From: Allobaculum sp.
Lineage (GTDB): Bacteria > Bacillota_I > Bacilli_A > Erysipelotrichales > Erysipelotrichaceae
Direction of reading: 5' to 3'
DNA: 9,283 nucleotides
NCBI GenBank assembly: GCA_014803815.1
Contig: JAAVAY010000120.1
Coordinates: 1 to 9,283, forward strand
Every line of letters starts with the position of its first letter. Positions within the stretch are counted from its first letter, which is position 1. The position numbers were made by a program, and so were the translations under genes. This document shows positions 1 to 6,879 of the stretch, in pieces. The notes beneath the pieces are model-generated. The model ran no database searches and was not told where the DNA came from. It saw nothing but the letters and a program-made list of their open reading frames with translations.

Positions 1-473
1 ATGAATTGGTTCGAGATCACATTTCGCACTCTGCGGATATACAAGCCGATAAAATTACGTGCAATGCTTCAGAAGTTCTAAAAGCGGGCCATGGAATTTG
101 TTTTGCGAAATCTCACTTACTCGCCGCTTTGTTGCGTTTGAAAGGAATTCCTACAGGCTTTTGCTATCAAAAGCTCATTTTGGATGATGAAACCGCTCCT
201 ATTCTCATTTATCACGGACTGAATGCCGTCTATCTTAAGGATTATGAAAAGTGGATTCGGTTGGATGCACGGGGGAATAAAGGAGGCATCAATGCCCAAT
301 TTTCAATAGACCATGAACAGCTTGCTTTTCCTATCCGTTTTGAAAAGGGAGAAATAGATGGCTTGATCATTTATCCTAATCCTGATCTAGAAATTTTGAA
401 AAAATTGAAAACGAATGAGACAAGGACAGAGCTTTGGAAAAATCTCCCTATAAAACTTGAATATCAAAAATAG
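1..473 (+). CDS. Transglutaminase-like domain protein, 5'-truncated by the window edge
   Basis: This is the C-terminal part of a protein of the transglutaminase-like (papain-fold) superfamily. The reading frame enters at base 3 with GAA TTG GTT CGA, so the TTG at 6-8 is almost certainly an internal Leu and not a start. Counting from that codon, the Cys-His-Asp triad is visible: Cys32 in GHGICFAKSHLLAALLR, His70 in LIYHGLNAVY, and Asp87 in WIRLDARG. These bacterial proteins are often uncharacterised cysteine hydrolases, and the substrate cannot be read from the sequence. The stop is TAG at 471-473, and a clear hairpin terminator follows 40 bases later, so this is the last gene of its transcript. 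The domain call is strong; the exact function is unknown. Confidence 0.85.
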   Translation, partial: ELVRDHISHSADIQADKITCNASEVLKAGHGICFAKSHLLAALLRLKGIPTGFCYQKLILDDETAPILIYHGLNAVYLKDYEKWIRLDARGNKGGINAQFSIDHEQLAFPIRFEKGEIDGLIIYPNPDLEILKKLKTNETRTELWKNLPIKLEYQK

Positions 474-512
474 AGATAAGTTCCAAGAAAATTCTTTTCT
501 AGTCTAAAATAT

Positions 513-548
513 AAAACCGCACTCTCCTTGATGAAGAGCGCGGTTTTT
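513..548 (+). terminator. Rho-independent terminator of the transglutaminase-like gene
   Basis: The arms AAAACCGC (513-520) and GCGGTTTT (540-547) pair. After an A-C mismatch the stem continues as CTCT (522-525) with AGAG (535-538), around a 9-base loop. The 3' arm runs into TTTTT. It lies 40 bases after the stop codon of the upstream gene. Confidence 0.85.
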
Positions 549-659
549 AAGTGAATAACCGATCTCTACTTTTTGGCTTTCTTCCAGTCCTTTAAAACCA
601 TCTTACTTGTTGAAGAGAAAACGAAACTCATTTTTTCCTTTGCTAAAAGCATTGTTTGG

Positions 660-688
660 TTGTTTTTCGATTTAAATTTTGTTATGAT
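660..688 (+). promoter_or_regulatory. Probable sigma-A promoter of rpsD
   Basis: A -10 box TATGAT lies at 683-688 (5 of 6 consensus bases). Exactly 17 bases upstream is TTGTTT at 660-665, a weaker -35 that keeps the TTG. Transcription would start near 694-696, giving a leader of about 155 nt before rpsD. The preceding 110 bases (549-659), after the upstream terminator, are AT-rich and show nothing else. Confidence 0.6.
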
Positions 689-694
689 CATCCG

Positions 695-849
695 GCACGC
701 ATAACAGCATACAAAGCCACGGCATCGGCGCGAAGGCTTTTAGAGATGTGAGTAACAGTAAGCTGTCTGAAGAAAACATCGTCCCTCGCACCCGCAGTGG
801 AGATTTGTATCCCGTTATTGTTTTGTAGAAGACAATAGGAGGAAAAGTC
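695..849 (+). promoter_or_regulatory. Structured 5' leader of rpsD, candidate S4 autoregulatory element
   Basis: The leader can fold into several helices that I can pair by eye. AAAGCC (713-718) pairs with GGCTTT (735-740). GATGT (745-749) pairs with ACATC (776-780) and encloses ACAG (755-758) with CTGT (763-766). CTC-G-CAC (785-791) pairs with GTGGAG (797-802), leaving one bulged G. TATTGT (816-821) pairs with ACAATA (832-837), whose last base is the first A of the AGGAGG ribosome binding site (837-842). In Bacillus, rpsD is repressed by its own product binding a structured leader, and position and size here fit that. The helices are seen; S4 binding is inferred from the family. Confidence 0.6.
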
Positions 850-1458
850 ATGTCTAGAAATACAGGTTCTACCTGGAAAGTTTCCCGCCGTTTAAACTTC
901 TCAATTTCTGAAACTGGTAAAGAACTTTCCCGTCGTCCCTATGCTCCAGGTCAGCATGGAAAAACCCGTCGTGTAAAACTCACTAACTACGGTTTACAAA
1001 AACAAGAAAAACAAAGAATTCGTAACGTATACCAACTTTCTGAAAAACAATTTGCGAATACTTACCAAAAAGCAAGCAGAAAAGCTGGTTCCACCGGTGA
1101 AAACTTCTTAGTGCTTCTTGAAAGCCGTCTTGATAACCTCGTTTACAGAATGGGCTTTGCTCCCACTCGTCGTGCTGCTCGTCAGCTTGTAAACCATGGT
1201 CATATCTTGGTCGATGGTAAGAAAGTGGATATCCCTTCTTACAGTGTTCGCCCAGGTTCTGTTATTGAAGTTGCTGAAAAAGATAAAAATAAACCTTTCA
1301 TCGTAGATGCTTTGGCAGCAGCTCCTGCTTTTGTTGATTTCGTAGAAGTTGACAAAGATCAGAAAAAAGGCAAATACGTTCGTTTCCCAGAACGTTCCGA
1401 ACTCTTTACCCAACAACCAATTAACGAATTGCTCGTTGTTGAGTACTACAACCGCTAG
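850..1458 (+). CDS. rpsD: 30S ribosomal protein S4
   Basis: S4 is a primary 16S rRNA-binding protein that nucleates assembly of the 30S body and helps set decoding accuracy. The 202 residues match the usual bacterial length (about 200). The N-terminal segment includes SRRPYAPGQHG near residues 27-37, a family signature. The S4 RNA-binding domain covers roughly 90-150, with ESRLDNLVYRMGFAPTRRAARQ and a HGHILVDGKKV segment. The protein contains no cysteine at all, so it is the zinc-free form. The ATG at 850 is preceded by AGGAGG at 837-842 with 7 bases of spacing. The gene stands alone between its own promoter and terminator, as in Bacillus, and not in the alpha operon as in E. coli. Control is probably through the structured leader. 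Confidence 0.97.
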   Translation: MSRNTGSTWKVSRRLNFSISETGKELSRRPYAPGQHGKTRRVKLTNYGLQKQEKQRIRNVYQLSEKQFANTYQKASRKAGSTGENFLVLLESRLDNLVYRMGFAPTRRAARQLVNHGHILVDGKKVDIPSYSVRPGSVIEVAEKDKNKPFIVDALAAAPAFVDFVEVDKDQKKGKYVRFPERSELFTQQPINELLVVEYYNR

Positions 1459-1470
1459 TCTTTGTGACTT

Positions 1471-1504
1471 AACCATCTGGTTTCAAAACCAGATGGTTTT
1501 TTTT
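1471..1504 (+). terminator. Rho-independent terminator of rpsD
   Basis: The perfect arms AACCATCTGGTTT (1471-1483) and AAACCAGATGGTT (1486-1498) are followed by a run of T to 1504. It lies 12 bases after the rpsD stop codon. The opposite strand has no U-run after the stem, so it does not serve the convergent ssb gene. Confidence 0.93.
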
Positions 1505-1612
1505 CATTTATCGGGTCTCTTTAAGCTCGCCTAAAATATAGGATTATGGATCCCTTTAACACAATGAGTCTAATAGACTACCAAAAAAGATAGCTTTCTA
1601 GAGAAACATTTT

Positions 1613-1918
1613 TCAATGAATGTATTCGATTTTCTCGGCAATAAGGACGTAATGATTGGAATTTTGATTTTCTTTTGTTGTTTTGGAATGAATTCGTCCC
1701 TTGGCTGTAATCCAGGAATTGATCTTAGCACAACTGCTTAACGTTTCGGCAGCTCCACGCCATACTTCTAAATTGATCAAATCACTTTCAAATTGGCCTT
1801 TGGAATTGGCAAAGGGTCTTTCTACTTCCAAAAGAACGTTACAACTTTTCCAACCTTGGGGATTGGTTTTCAGTTGGGGAAGTGAGGCAATCTTGCCCAC
1901 TAAACAAAATTGATTCAT
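1613..1918 (-). CDS. ssb: Short single-stranded DNA-binding protein paralogue (OB fold, no acidic tail)
   Basis: The 101 residues match the SSB OB-fold family: MNQFCLVGKI at the start, LPQLKTNPQGWKSCNVLLEV, a FESDLINLEVWRGAAETL segment, and a TAKGRIHSKT strand near 71-80. The protein should bind ssDNA, probably as an oligomer. It stops right after the fold at EKIEYIH. The Gln/Gly-rich linker and the acidic tail ending DDDIPF-like, which main SSBs use to recruit partner proteins, are absent. It is therefore more like the short secondary paralogues (for example Bacillus SsbB) than the replicative SSB. No Shine-Dalgarno sequence precedes the ATG: the 19 bases upstream are nearly all A and T, and a small hairpin lies beyond them. 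It converges on rpsD. I see no convincing terminator; a 5-bp AT-rich stem near 1591-1602 is too weak. Confidence 0.8.
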   Translation of the reverse strand: MNQFCLVGKIASLPQLKTNPQGWKSCNVLLEVERPFANSKGQFESDLINLEVWRGAAETLSSCAKINSWITAKGRIHSKTTKENQNSNHYVLIAEKIEYIH

Positions 1919-1937
1919 ATATTTTTTTGTTTTTATA

Positions 1938-1953
1938 AGCGATCTCTATCGCT
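1938..1953 (-). promoter_or_regulatory. Small hairpin in the ssb 5' region
   Basis: AGCGAT (1938-1943) and ATCGCT (1948-1953) form a perfect 6-bp stem with a 4-base loop, 19 bases upstream of the ssb start codon. No U-run follows on either strand, so it is not a terminator. It could be an operator half-site pair or a 5'-UTR stem. No promoter boxes are clear around it. Confidence 0.3.
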
Positions 1954-1974
1954 ACTCCATTTCTAAATAAGCAA

Positions 1975-2125
1975 AATTAAGTAAAAAAGAAATAATAAAA
2001 AGAAAGACGAAGAATGAAGTGAAAAAGAGAATAAAGAGAAATAGAAGGAAAGAGAAGAGACGAGGGAAAGGAGCTTCACCAATGGCTCCAGTATAAAAGC
2101 CGATTGAAAAAAGGAGTAATCATAT
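1975..2125. other. Purine-rich, strand-asymmetric non-coding tract
   Basis: The + strand from about 1975 to 2078 is almost entirely A and G (GAAAG, AAGAGA, GGAAAGAGAAGAG-type runs), with very few pyrimidines. A 77-codon frame on the other strand here translates to repeated Ser/Phe/Leu, as expected of any pyrimidine-rich strand, and has no ribosome binding site. I read the stretch as a non-coding spacer between ssb and the ymfFH terminator. Confidence 0.4.
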
Positions 2126-2149
2126 TTTTCCTTCTCTAAAGTAAGAAAA

Positions 2150-2194
2150 GAATAAAAAAAGCGTTTAAACACAAGCGATCTTGTATTTAAACGC
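2150..2194 (-). terminator. Rho-independent terminator of the ymfF-ymfH operon
   Basis: The arms GCGTTTAAACACAAG (2161-2175) and CTTGTATTTAAACGC (2180-2194) pair at 14 of 15 positions around a CGAT loop. Read on the minus strand the 3' arm is followed by C or T-rich sequence complementary to the AAAAAAA at 2154-2160. It lies about 100 bases after the ymfH stop codon. The intervening bases 2195-2292 are AT-rich with nothing else recognisable. Confidence 0.85.
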
Positions 2195-2292
2195 ACAATT
2201 ACACCATATTTTTAAAGTAAAAAAGTGTAAGAAAAACTTTTAAATGTATCAAAGCCCATTCCTTACATGTGTCAAAAAAAGGAAATGACTTT

Positions 2293-3600
2293 TCAAGAGC
2301 TTATACAATCTTGCTCCACTTCAAAACCTTCCTCATTATAAGGATGAAGTGGCGTAATGATGGTTTCACAGAGATTGGAGAAGTCTAAAGAAGAAATGTA
2401 ATCGTTGACTTCCTCTAAGGTAATGGAATTTAAAAGCGAAAGATCTTCAAAGAAATCAAAATCACCAAAAGCGCCTTCTAGACTCACAAAGGCTAAAGAA
2501 TCAAAGGTATCAAAAGTGCGAATCGATCCCGCTTTTTCTTGAATCAAAAGGCTTTCAAATTTCTCTTGGGTGAGTAGTGGCTTTTTCTTTAAGATTTCTT
2601 TCATGGTTTCAAGGTATTCTTGAGGACGATCGGTTAAGGCGTAAATCATGATATAGCCATGATCGGTATCCAAGTCCCCTTCCGCTATATTTCCACTCGC
2701 CATTAAACGCGTATCAAGCCACGTTTGCCAGTCTTGAGAAAGTGGGCCAAAAAAGGCATTGATCCAAAGATTCAACATATAATCCTTTTTCACAATTTCT
2801 TTTCCCGAGCAATTTTCGCCCATTGGGGCCAATTTTACTCCTAGACCAGCATACCCGAGTTGCACGTCCATCTTAGTCTCAAAATGCTTGCGAGCTACTT
2901 CTTGCGGTTCAAAGGCTAAGTAACGTTTGGCTTTATGTTCTTTACCACTCGGATAATTTTTTTCCATTTCTTCAATAAACGAAAACAAAGGTTCCAATTC
3001 ATGGCCCGTAATGCCGATCAAAACGAGTTGAGAAGGATCATACCAAGTTTGATAAAAGGCTTCTAAATCTTGAACACTCATTTCTTGGATGTCTTCTACC
3101 GTACCGAGCACATCTTCCTTTAAAGGCAAAGTTTGATACAAAGAGCGAAAGGTTTCCAATTGCAGTCTTGAATCGGGATCTTGTTCGTATTGATAGTATT
3201 CGCTTAAAATAATTCCCTTTTCTTTTTCTACGGTTTCTGGGGTGATTTCGAGAGTTTGAACGAATTCAATTAAAAGACGCAAGGGTTCAAAGGGATCAGC
3301 TTGCGTGGAGACAAAATAAGAGGTCATCGAATATGTCGTCATCGCATTGCATCGCGCTTGAGCTCGAGCTAAAGGATACGTGACATCTTCTCCATTTAAA
3401 CGAAACATTTGATGTTCTAAAAAATGGGCACAGCCAGAGCGATGATCAATGGTTTGGCCATTGACCAAGTCAATTTGGTTTAAAGATCCAGCGGGTACCC
3501 CCATCATAAAAAACGATTTGGAAAATCCCTTTTTTTGAATGAGAATAACCTTTAAGCCATTCTCTAAGGTACGAATTTCACGCTTAATTGGAAGTTTCAT
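2293..3600 (-). CDS. ymfH: M16 family zinc peptidase, YmfH-like (catalytic member of the pair)
   Basis: This 435-residue protein is an M16B (pitrilysin/processing peptidase-like) peptidase of the YmfH type. The inverted zinc motif HxxEH is intact as HFLEH (His59, Glu62, His63). The third ligand should be a Glu in the segment VEKEKGIILSE (125-134, Glu125 or Glu127). The C-terminal half is the second M16 domain, with KDYMLNLWINAFFGPLSQDW near 272-291. Family knowledge: in Bacillus the ymfF-ymfH locus has been linked to 5-aminopentanol modification of elongation factor P, and databases name the proteins accordingly; the direct substrate is not settled. The protein is cytoplasmic, with no signal peptide. 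It follows ymfF by 48 bases and is surely co-transcribed. Its ribosome binding site is weak (AGGGA about 11 bases before the ATG), so it may depend partly on upstream translation. The start is supported by the family-like opening TLENGLKVILIQKKGFSKSF. Confidence 0.9.
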   Translation of the reverse strand: MKLPIKREIRTLENGLKVILIQKKGFSKSFFMMGVPAGSLNQIDLVNGQTIDHRSGCAHFLEHQMFRLNGEDVTYPLARAQARCNAMTTYSMTSYFVSTQADPFEPLRLLIEFVQTLEITPETVEKEKGIILSEYYQYEQDPDSRLQLETFRSLYQTLPLKEDVLGTVEDIQEMSVQDLEAFYQTWYDPSQLVLIGITGHELEPLFSFIEEMEKNYPSGKEHKAKRYLAFEPQEVARKHFETKMDVQLGYAGLGVKLAPMGENCSGKEIVKKDYMLNLWINAFFGPLSQDWQTWLDTRLMASGNIAEGDLDTDHGYIMIYALTDRPQEYLETMKEILKKKPLLTQEKFESLLIQEKAGSIRTFDTFDSLAFVSLEGAFGDFDFFEDLSLLNSITLEEVNDYISSLDFSNLCETIITPLHPYNEEGFEVEQDCISS

Positions 3601-3648
3601 CGATAATATTTCCCTACTTTCTAGGCTTTAAGGCTCGCATCAAAAGAG

Positions 3649-4860
3649 TCAATCCTCATCAATATAGATATCTACATCCGTTTTTTGAAGCAGTTGGGCA
3701 CCCGCCACGAGTTGAAGGCGTTTTGCCACTTTGGCTACATCGTCTAAAGTGACAGCTTCAAGTTTGGTGATGAGTTCTTGAGCGGATTCTTTTTGATTCA
3801 AGATCGTTTGAATAAATTGGTGATTGAGAGGACCGAGTAGGCTGTCTTCTTGTAAACGCACATTGTTGCATAACTCTTTTTTTACAGTTTCTAAAAGGAT
3901 TGGATCAACGCGCTGATTTTGAATATCGCTTAAAATCTGGCCAATTAATTCTTGAATTTTGGGAAAGTTTTGGCGATTGGCGGCCGTGGTAATGAGAAGA
4001 GCTCCATCAAAACGAATGATAGAAGATGAAATCGCATAACAATAGCTGTATTGTTCCCGAATGATTTCAAAGAGTAAGGATACAGAAGAACTTCCCAGTA
4101 ATCCAGATAAGACCACTAAAGCAGGATAAAAGGAGCTATTGGGAGCAATACCCGTCGCATATACTTGAACAAGGGAGCTTTGAGAAATATCTTTTTCTAA
4201 AATCACTTCTTTGAACGGGTGAGAAGGCAAAAGACTCCATTTGGCTTTTAAGGCTTCTCTGTCGTCTTTTAAAAGCGTGCGCATCCAATCACTTAAAACG
4301 CCACTAAAAAGAGTAATATGAGGAGCATTTTGAAGCGTATGAAATAAGTCTTGAATGGTTTGAAGAGTAATGGAATCTAGATCCTCTAAATAGCCCGAAA
4401 GATTCAAGCCAAAATGGGTTCCTTCTCCCGCGCTTTGGCAAGCGAGTTGCAACGCTTTCCAATCGGGATCTTGTTCTTGGGATTCTAAACGCTTTTTTAA
4501 TAAGTACTTCGCTTCTTCGAGATATTTTTCTTCCAATAGAGGTTCATTTTGAAAGGTATGAAGAAGAGTTTGAATTTCCTCTTGATATTGAGCTTGATCG
4601 ATGAGATCTTCACGAATCCAATGCATCCGAAATTCCACCATGAGTTGTAAACCATAACCGAATAACCCATAGCCTCCTTGTACTCCATAGGCATGAGAGA
4701 CGGCTTGGGCCATCGCTTCTCGAGTAGGGTAGGTGCAACTGCGTCCACAAAGCATGAGAACTAAAACATTCCAAGCTGTAATGGTAGTGCGATCTAAATC
4801 AAAAAAATAACGAATGCTTAATACATTTTCAGTAAACTTCTCATTTTGAATTTCGACCAT
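3649..4860 (-). CDS. ymfF: M16-like peptidase homologue lacking the zinc motif, YmfF-like
   Basis: This 403-residue protein is the partner of the YmfH-like peptidase. The position where M16 peptidases carry HxxEH reads NVLVLMLCGRSCTYPTR (31-47), so zinc ligands are absent and it should be non-catalytic. The second domain retains the Arg...Tyr feature of M16 substrate-binding subunits: LLFEIIREQYSYCYAISSS, Arg268 and Tyr275. Active/inactive M16 pairs are well known (mitochondrial processing peptidase, for example), and a heterodimer with the downstream product is the natural inference. Translation starts at ATG 4860, with AAGGAGG at 4868-4874 and 7 bases of spacing. This is first in the operon. 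The upstream spacer has a TTGAAA/TATAGA pair, but they are 20 bases apart, so I do not call a promoter. In Bacillus the pair is followed by ymfI and cell-shape genes; here a terminator follows instead. Confidence 0.87.
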   Translation of the reverse strand: MVEIQNEKFTENVLSIRYFFDLDRTTITAWNVLVLMLCGRSCTYPTREAMAQAVSHAYGVQGGYGLFGYGLQLMVEFRMHWIREDLIDQAQYQEEIQTLLHTFQNEPLLEEKYLEEAKYLLKKRLESQEQDPDWKALQLACQSAGEGTHFGLNLSGYLEDLDSITLQTIQDLFHTLQNAPHITLFSGVLSDWMRTLLKDDREALKAKWSLLPSHPFKEVILEKDISQSSLVQVYATGIAPNSSFYPALVVLSGLLGSSSVSLLFEIIREQYSYCYAISSSIIRFDGALLITTAANRQNFPKIQELIGQILSDIQNQRVDPILLETVKKELCNNVRLQEDSLLGPLNHQFIQTILNQKESAQELITKLEAVTLDDVAKVAKRLQLVAGAQLLQKTDVDIYIDED

Positions 4861-4867
4861 ACCAAGA

Positions 4868-4895
4868 CCTCCTTATTGGCTCCTTTATAAAAGGA
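4868..4895 (-). promoter_or_regulatory. Ribosome binding site of ymfF with adjacent hairpin
   Basis: The minus strand carries AAGGAGG (complement of 4868-4874). Just upstream is a perfect 6-bp hairpin, TCCTTT (4881-4886) with AAAGGA (4890-4895), loop of 3. On the transcript the upstream arm UCCUUU could pair either with its hairpin partner or with the AAGGA of the ribosome binding site, so two exclusive folds are possible. The sequence match is seen; any regulatory effect is inferred. Confidence 0.35.
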
Positions 4896-5018
4896 ATTGT
4901 TCTCTATTTTGCCTAAGCCTCTAAAAAAAAGTCATCCTTTCGTCTTCAAATCCTTGAAAACTGTCTATAATTTTTGAATTTCTAGGCGATTTCAATTTAA
5001 GCCTTCATGAACTGAGGA

Positions 5019-5053
5019 TAAAAAAATGCCTCCAAAAGAGGAGACATTTTTTT
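5019..5053 (-). terminator. Rho-independent terminator of the NlpC/P60 gene
   Basis: On the minus strand a CTCC/GGAG-type stem (5030-5033 with 5040-5043) extends through a G-U wobble and CAT/ATG into seven A-T pairs, with a 6-base loop, and ends in seven T. It starts only a few bases after the stop codon at 5058-5060. The flanking A and T runs make it symmetrical, so it could work in both directions, but no + strand gene needs it. Confidence 0.9.
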
Positions 5054-5057
5054 AGGT

Positions 5058-6857
5058 CTAAGAGACACGAATAAATCCAATTAAAGCTTGAGAGCAGTTA
5101 ATGGAGGCAAGAGCGGTAGTATATCCGTTCCATCCACCATGAACAGCCATACCATTCCCCGCATAAACCGCAACGTGACCACTATAGATGACGATATCGC
5201 CAGGAATAGGATCGGATGTCCATGTTCCCACACAAGCATATTCTTCAGGCCATCCATGGAAATACACACCAGCAGCCGCTAAGGAATTGGTAACGAGCGA
5301 AGTACAATCTTGTGTTACGCCAAGCTGGCTTAAGGCTGCAGCATAGATAGTAGCCGCTTTTCCAGAATAAACAGGTTGTTCTACCACCGGTGTTTCGACG
5401 GGAGCATAGGTTTGTTCTGGAGCTACATAGTTTGGATCATCGGCTACAGGCGCAGGGGCTTGGTAACCATGATCAGGAGCTTCTCCAACAGGAGCTGGAT
5501 TTTCTTCTCCAACCTCAGGTTGAGCTACATAAAATCCATCGCTTCCAGAAATGACTTCACTTCCAGGTGTAGCGATTGGAGCAGGCATAGTAGCTTCTTC
5601 TTCTACGATTTCATATTGTTCTTGTGGTTCAGGTTGTGGAGCCACTTCATATTGTTCTTCCACAATAGGAGCGTTTTCCGTCTCCACGGGAGTATTTTCC
5701 ACCACAGGAACCTCTACTACTTCAGGTTGCTCTTCTGGTTGAATTGCCGGTTGTTCTATTGGAGCTTCTACCTCTACAGGAGGTTCCACTTGGGGTTCCG
5801 CCACGGGTTCTACAATTGCTCCGGGTTGTGGCTCTTCACTTACAAGAGCAGGATGCTCTTCTTCCACCACTACAGAAGGTTCTACTTCTGGTTCATTGAC
5901 CACAGGTTCTGCAATGGGTTGCGTATCTTCTACGACAGGATCGATCACAGCAGGCGCTGGTTCGTTCACTGGCGTTTCAACTGGAGCAGGTTCCTCAACA
6001 GGGACAACCACTTCTTCTGTGGCTGTGCTTATCCAATCAATAGGAGCTACTTCAGGCTGGGGATCTACAGGGACGCTTGCGATATCTGCAGGCGCACCTT
6101 CTTGAGTTAATACTGCGCCGGATTCATTGATGATAAATCCATCACGTTGAGTATTGGTTAACAAGGTACCATCGGTGTTGAATGCATAGGTTACATCATC
6201 GATTTCCTTGTAATTGTCCATATTAATCGTGCCGTTATCGTTATAGTAGGCTGTAGCGCCTTCAAGAGGCTGAAAGCCTGTTTTGACGATGCCTTGGTCA
6301 TCTGAATAAAATGTTCCAGTTTCAGATTGCACTTCACCGATGGCTGTACGACCATCGTTTTGAAAGTAGTAGTCATTGCCATCAATGGTTTCCCAAGTGT
6401 TGGTTACAGGAGTGCCTTCTTCGTTGACATAGTATTTTCCATTGTCATCGTTGACCCATTGATTAGCGACCTTGAAGCCTTTTTCGTTATGGTAGGTTCC
6501 ATCTTCCATCCAGCCAGAAGCTAAAGCACCAGTGGTTAAGAAATTATAGGTAGTTCCTTGAATTTCTGCTTTACCCGTGACAGCTTTTCCCGAATTATCA
6601 AAGAAGAAGGTTTGGTTTTCTACGTTTTGCCAACCAAGCTGCATCACACCATGTGTATCAAAAAAGTATTTCTCATCGTCGATTACGGTTAGACCTTTGG
6701 CTCTTTTATGGTTGTCTAGGACATAGTAGCTACTTTCTCCTTCTGTATGCCAACCAGGTTGTACTTCATAGGCATGAACAGTTGAAAGAATTGGCCCAGC
6801 CGCGCATAAGCAAAGCGCGACTGCCAGCAGCTTGCTGTGTTTCTCAACAAAATTCAT
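5058..6857 (-). CDS. Secreted cell-wall-binding protein with C-terminal NlpC/P60-type peptidase domain
   Basis: The 599 residues show four parts. Residues 1-29 are a Sec signal peptide (Lys/His-rich start, hydrophobic LLAVALCLCAAG, probable cleavage after VHA). Residues about 35-252 hold roughly nine to ten cell-wall/choline-binding-type repeats of about 20 residues, recognisable as EKYFFDTHGVMQLGW, NQTFFFDNSGKAVTG and NDYYFQNDGRTAIG. Residues about 253-496 are a Pro/Glu/Val/Ala linker. Residues about 497-599 are a papain-like NlpC/P60 domain with Cys518 (TQDCTSLV), His561 (YSGHVAVY) and His573 (MAVHGGW) as the likely triad. The protein probably attaches to wall polymer and cleaves peptidoglycan stem peptides outside the cell. 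There is no LPXTG motif, so retention is by the repeats. The linker has no Lys or Arg at all. The ATG at 6857 has GGGAGG 6 bases upstream (6864-6869). The gene is monocistronic, between its own promoter and terminator. The substrate bond is not readable; a CHAP-like amidase is the main alternative. Confidence 0.9.
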   Translation of the reverse strand: MNFVEKHSKLLAVALCLCAAGPILSTVHAYEVQPGWHTEGESSYYVLDNHKRAKGLTVIDDEKYFFDTHGVMQLGWQNVENQTFFFDNSGKAVTGKAEIQGTTYNFLTTGALASGWMEDGTYHNEKGFKVANQWVNDDNGKYYVNEEGTPVTNTWETIDGNDYYFQNDGRTAIGEVQSETGTFYSDDQGIVKTGFQPLEGATAYYNDNGTINMDNYKEIDDVTYAFNTDGTLLTNTQRDGFIINESGAVLTQEGAPADIASVPVDPQPEVAPIDWISTATEEVVVPVEEPAPVETPVNEPAPAVIDPVVEDTQPIAEPVVNEPEVEPSVVVEEEHPALVSEEPQPGAIVEPVAEPQVEPPVEVEAPIEQPAIQPEEQPEVVEVPVVENTPVETENAPIVEEQYEVAPQPEPQEQYEIVEEEATMPAPIATPGSEVISGSDGFYVAQPEVGEENPAPVGEAPDHGYQAPAPVADDPNYVAPEQTYAPVETPVVEQPVYSGKAATIYAAALSQLGVTQDCTSLVTNSLAAAGVYFHGWPEEYACVGTWTSDPIPGDIVIYSGHVAVYAGNGMAVHGGWNGYTTALASINCSQALIGFIRVS

Positions 6858-6879
6858 AATCGTCCTCCCGTCTCCTCTT

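Noticed and set aside
700..740. Resemblance of CAAAGCCACGG in the rpsD leader to a c-di-GMP riboswitch
   Set aside because: Only this short string matches. The rest of the aptamer, including the second conserved loop, is not there, and an S4 leader is the natural expectation.
1963..2196. A 77-codon minus-strand frame that looks hydrophobic
   Set aside because: Its Ser/Phe/Leu content follows from the pyrimidine-rich strand. It runs across the ymfFH terminator hairpin and has no ribosome binding site.
5376..6110. A 244-codon open frame on the + strand, rich in Phe, Tyr, Arg and Ser
   Set aside because: It is the antisense shadow of the Pro/Glu/Val linker of the P60 gene. GAA, CCA and GTA-type codons rarely give stops on the other strand. 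It has no ribosome binding site and no family look.
5358..6143. A functional link between the proline-rich P60 linker and the neighbouring EF-P-associated ymfFH genes
   Set aside because: EF-P matters mostly for consecutive prolines. The linker has prolines separated by other residues and only one Pro-Pro pair, so proximity is probably chance.
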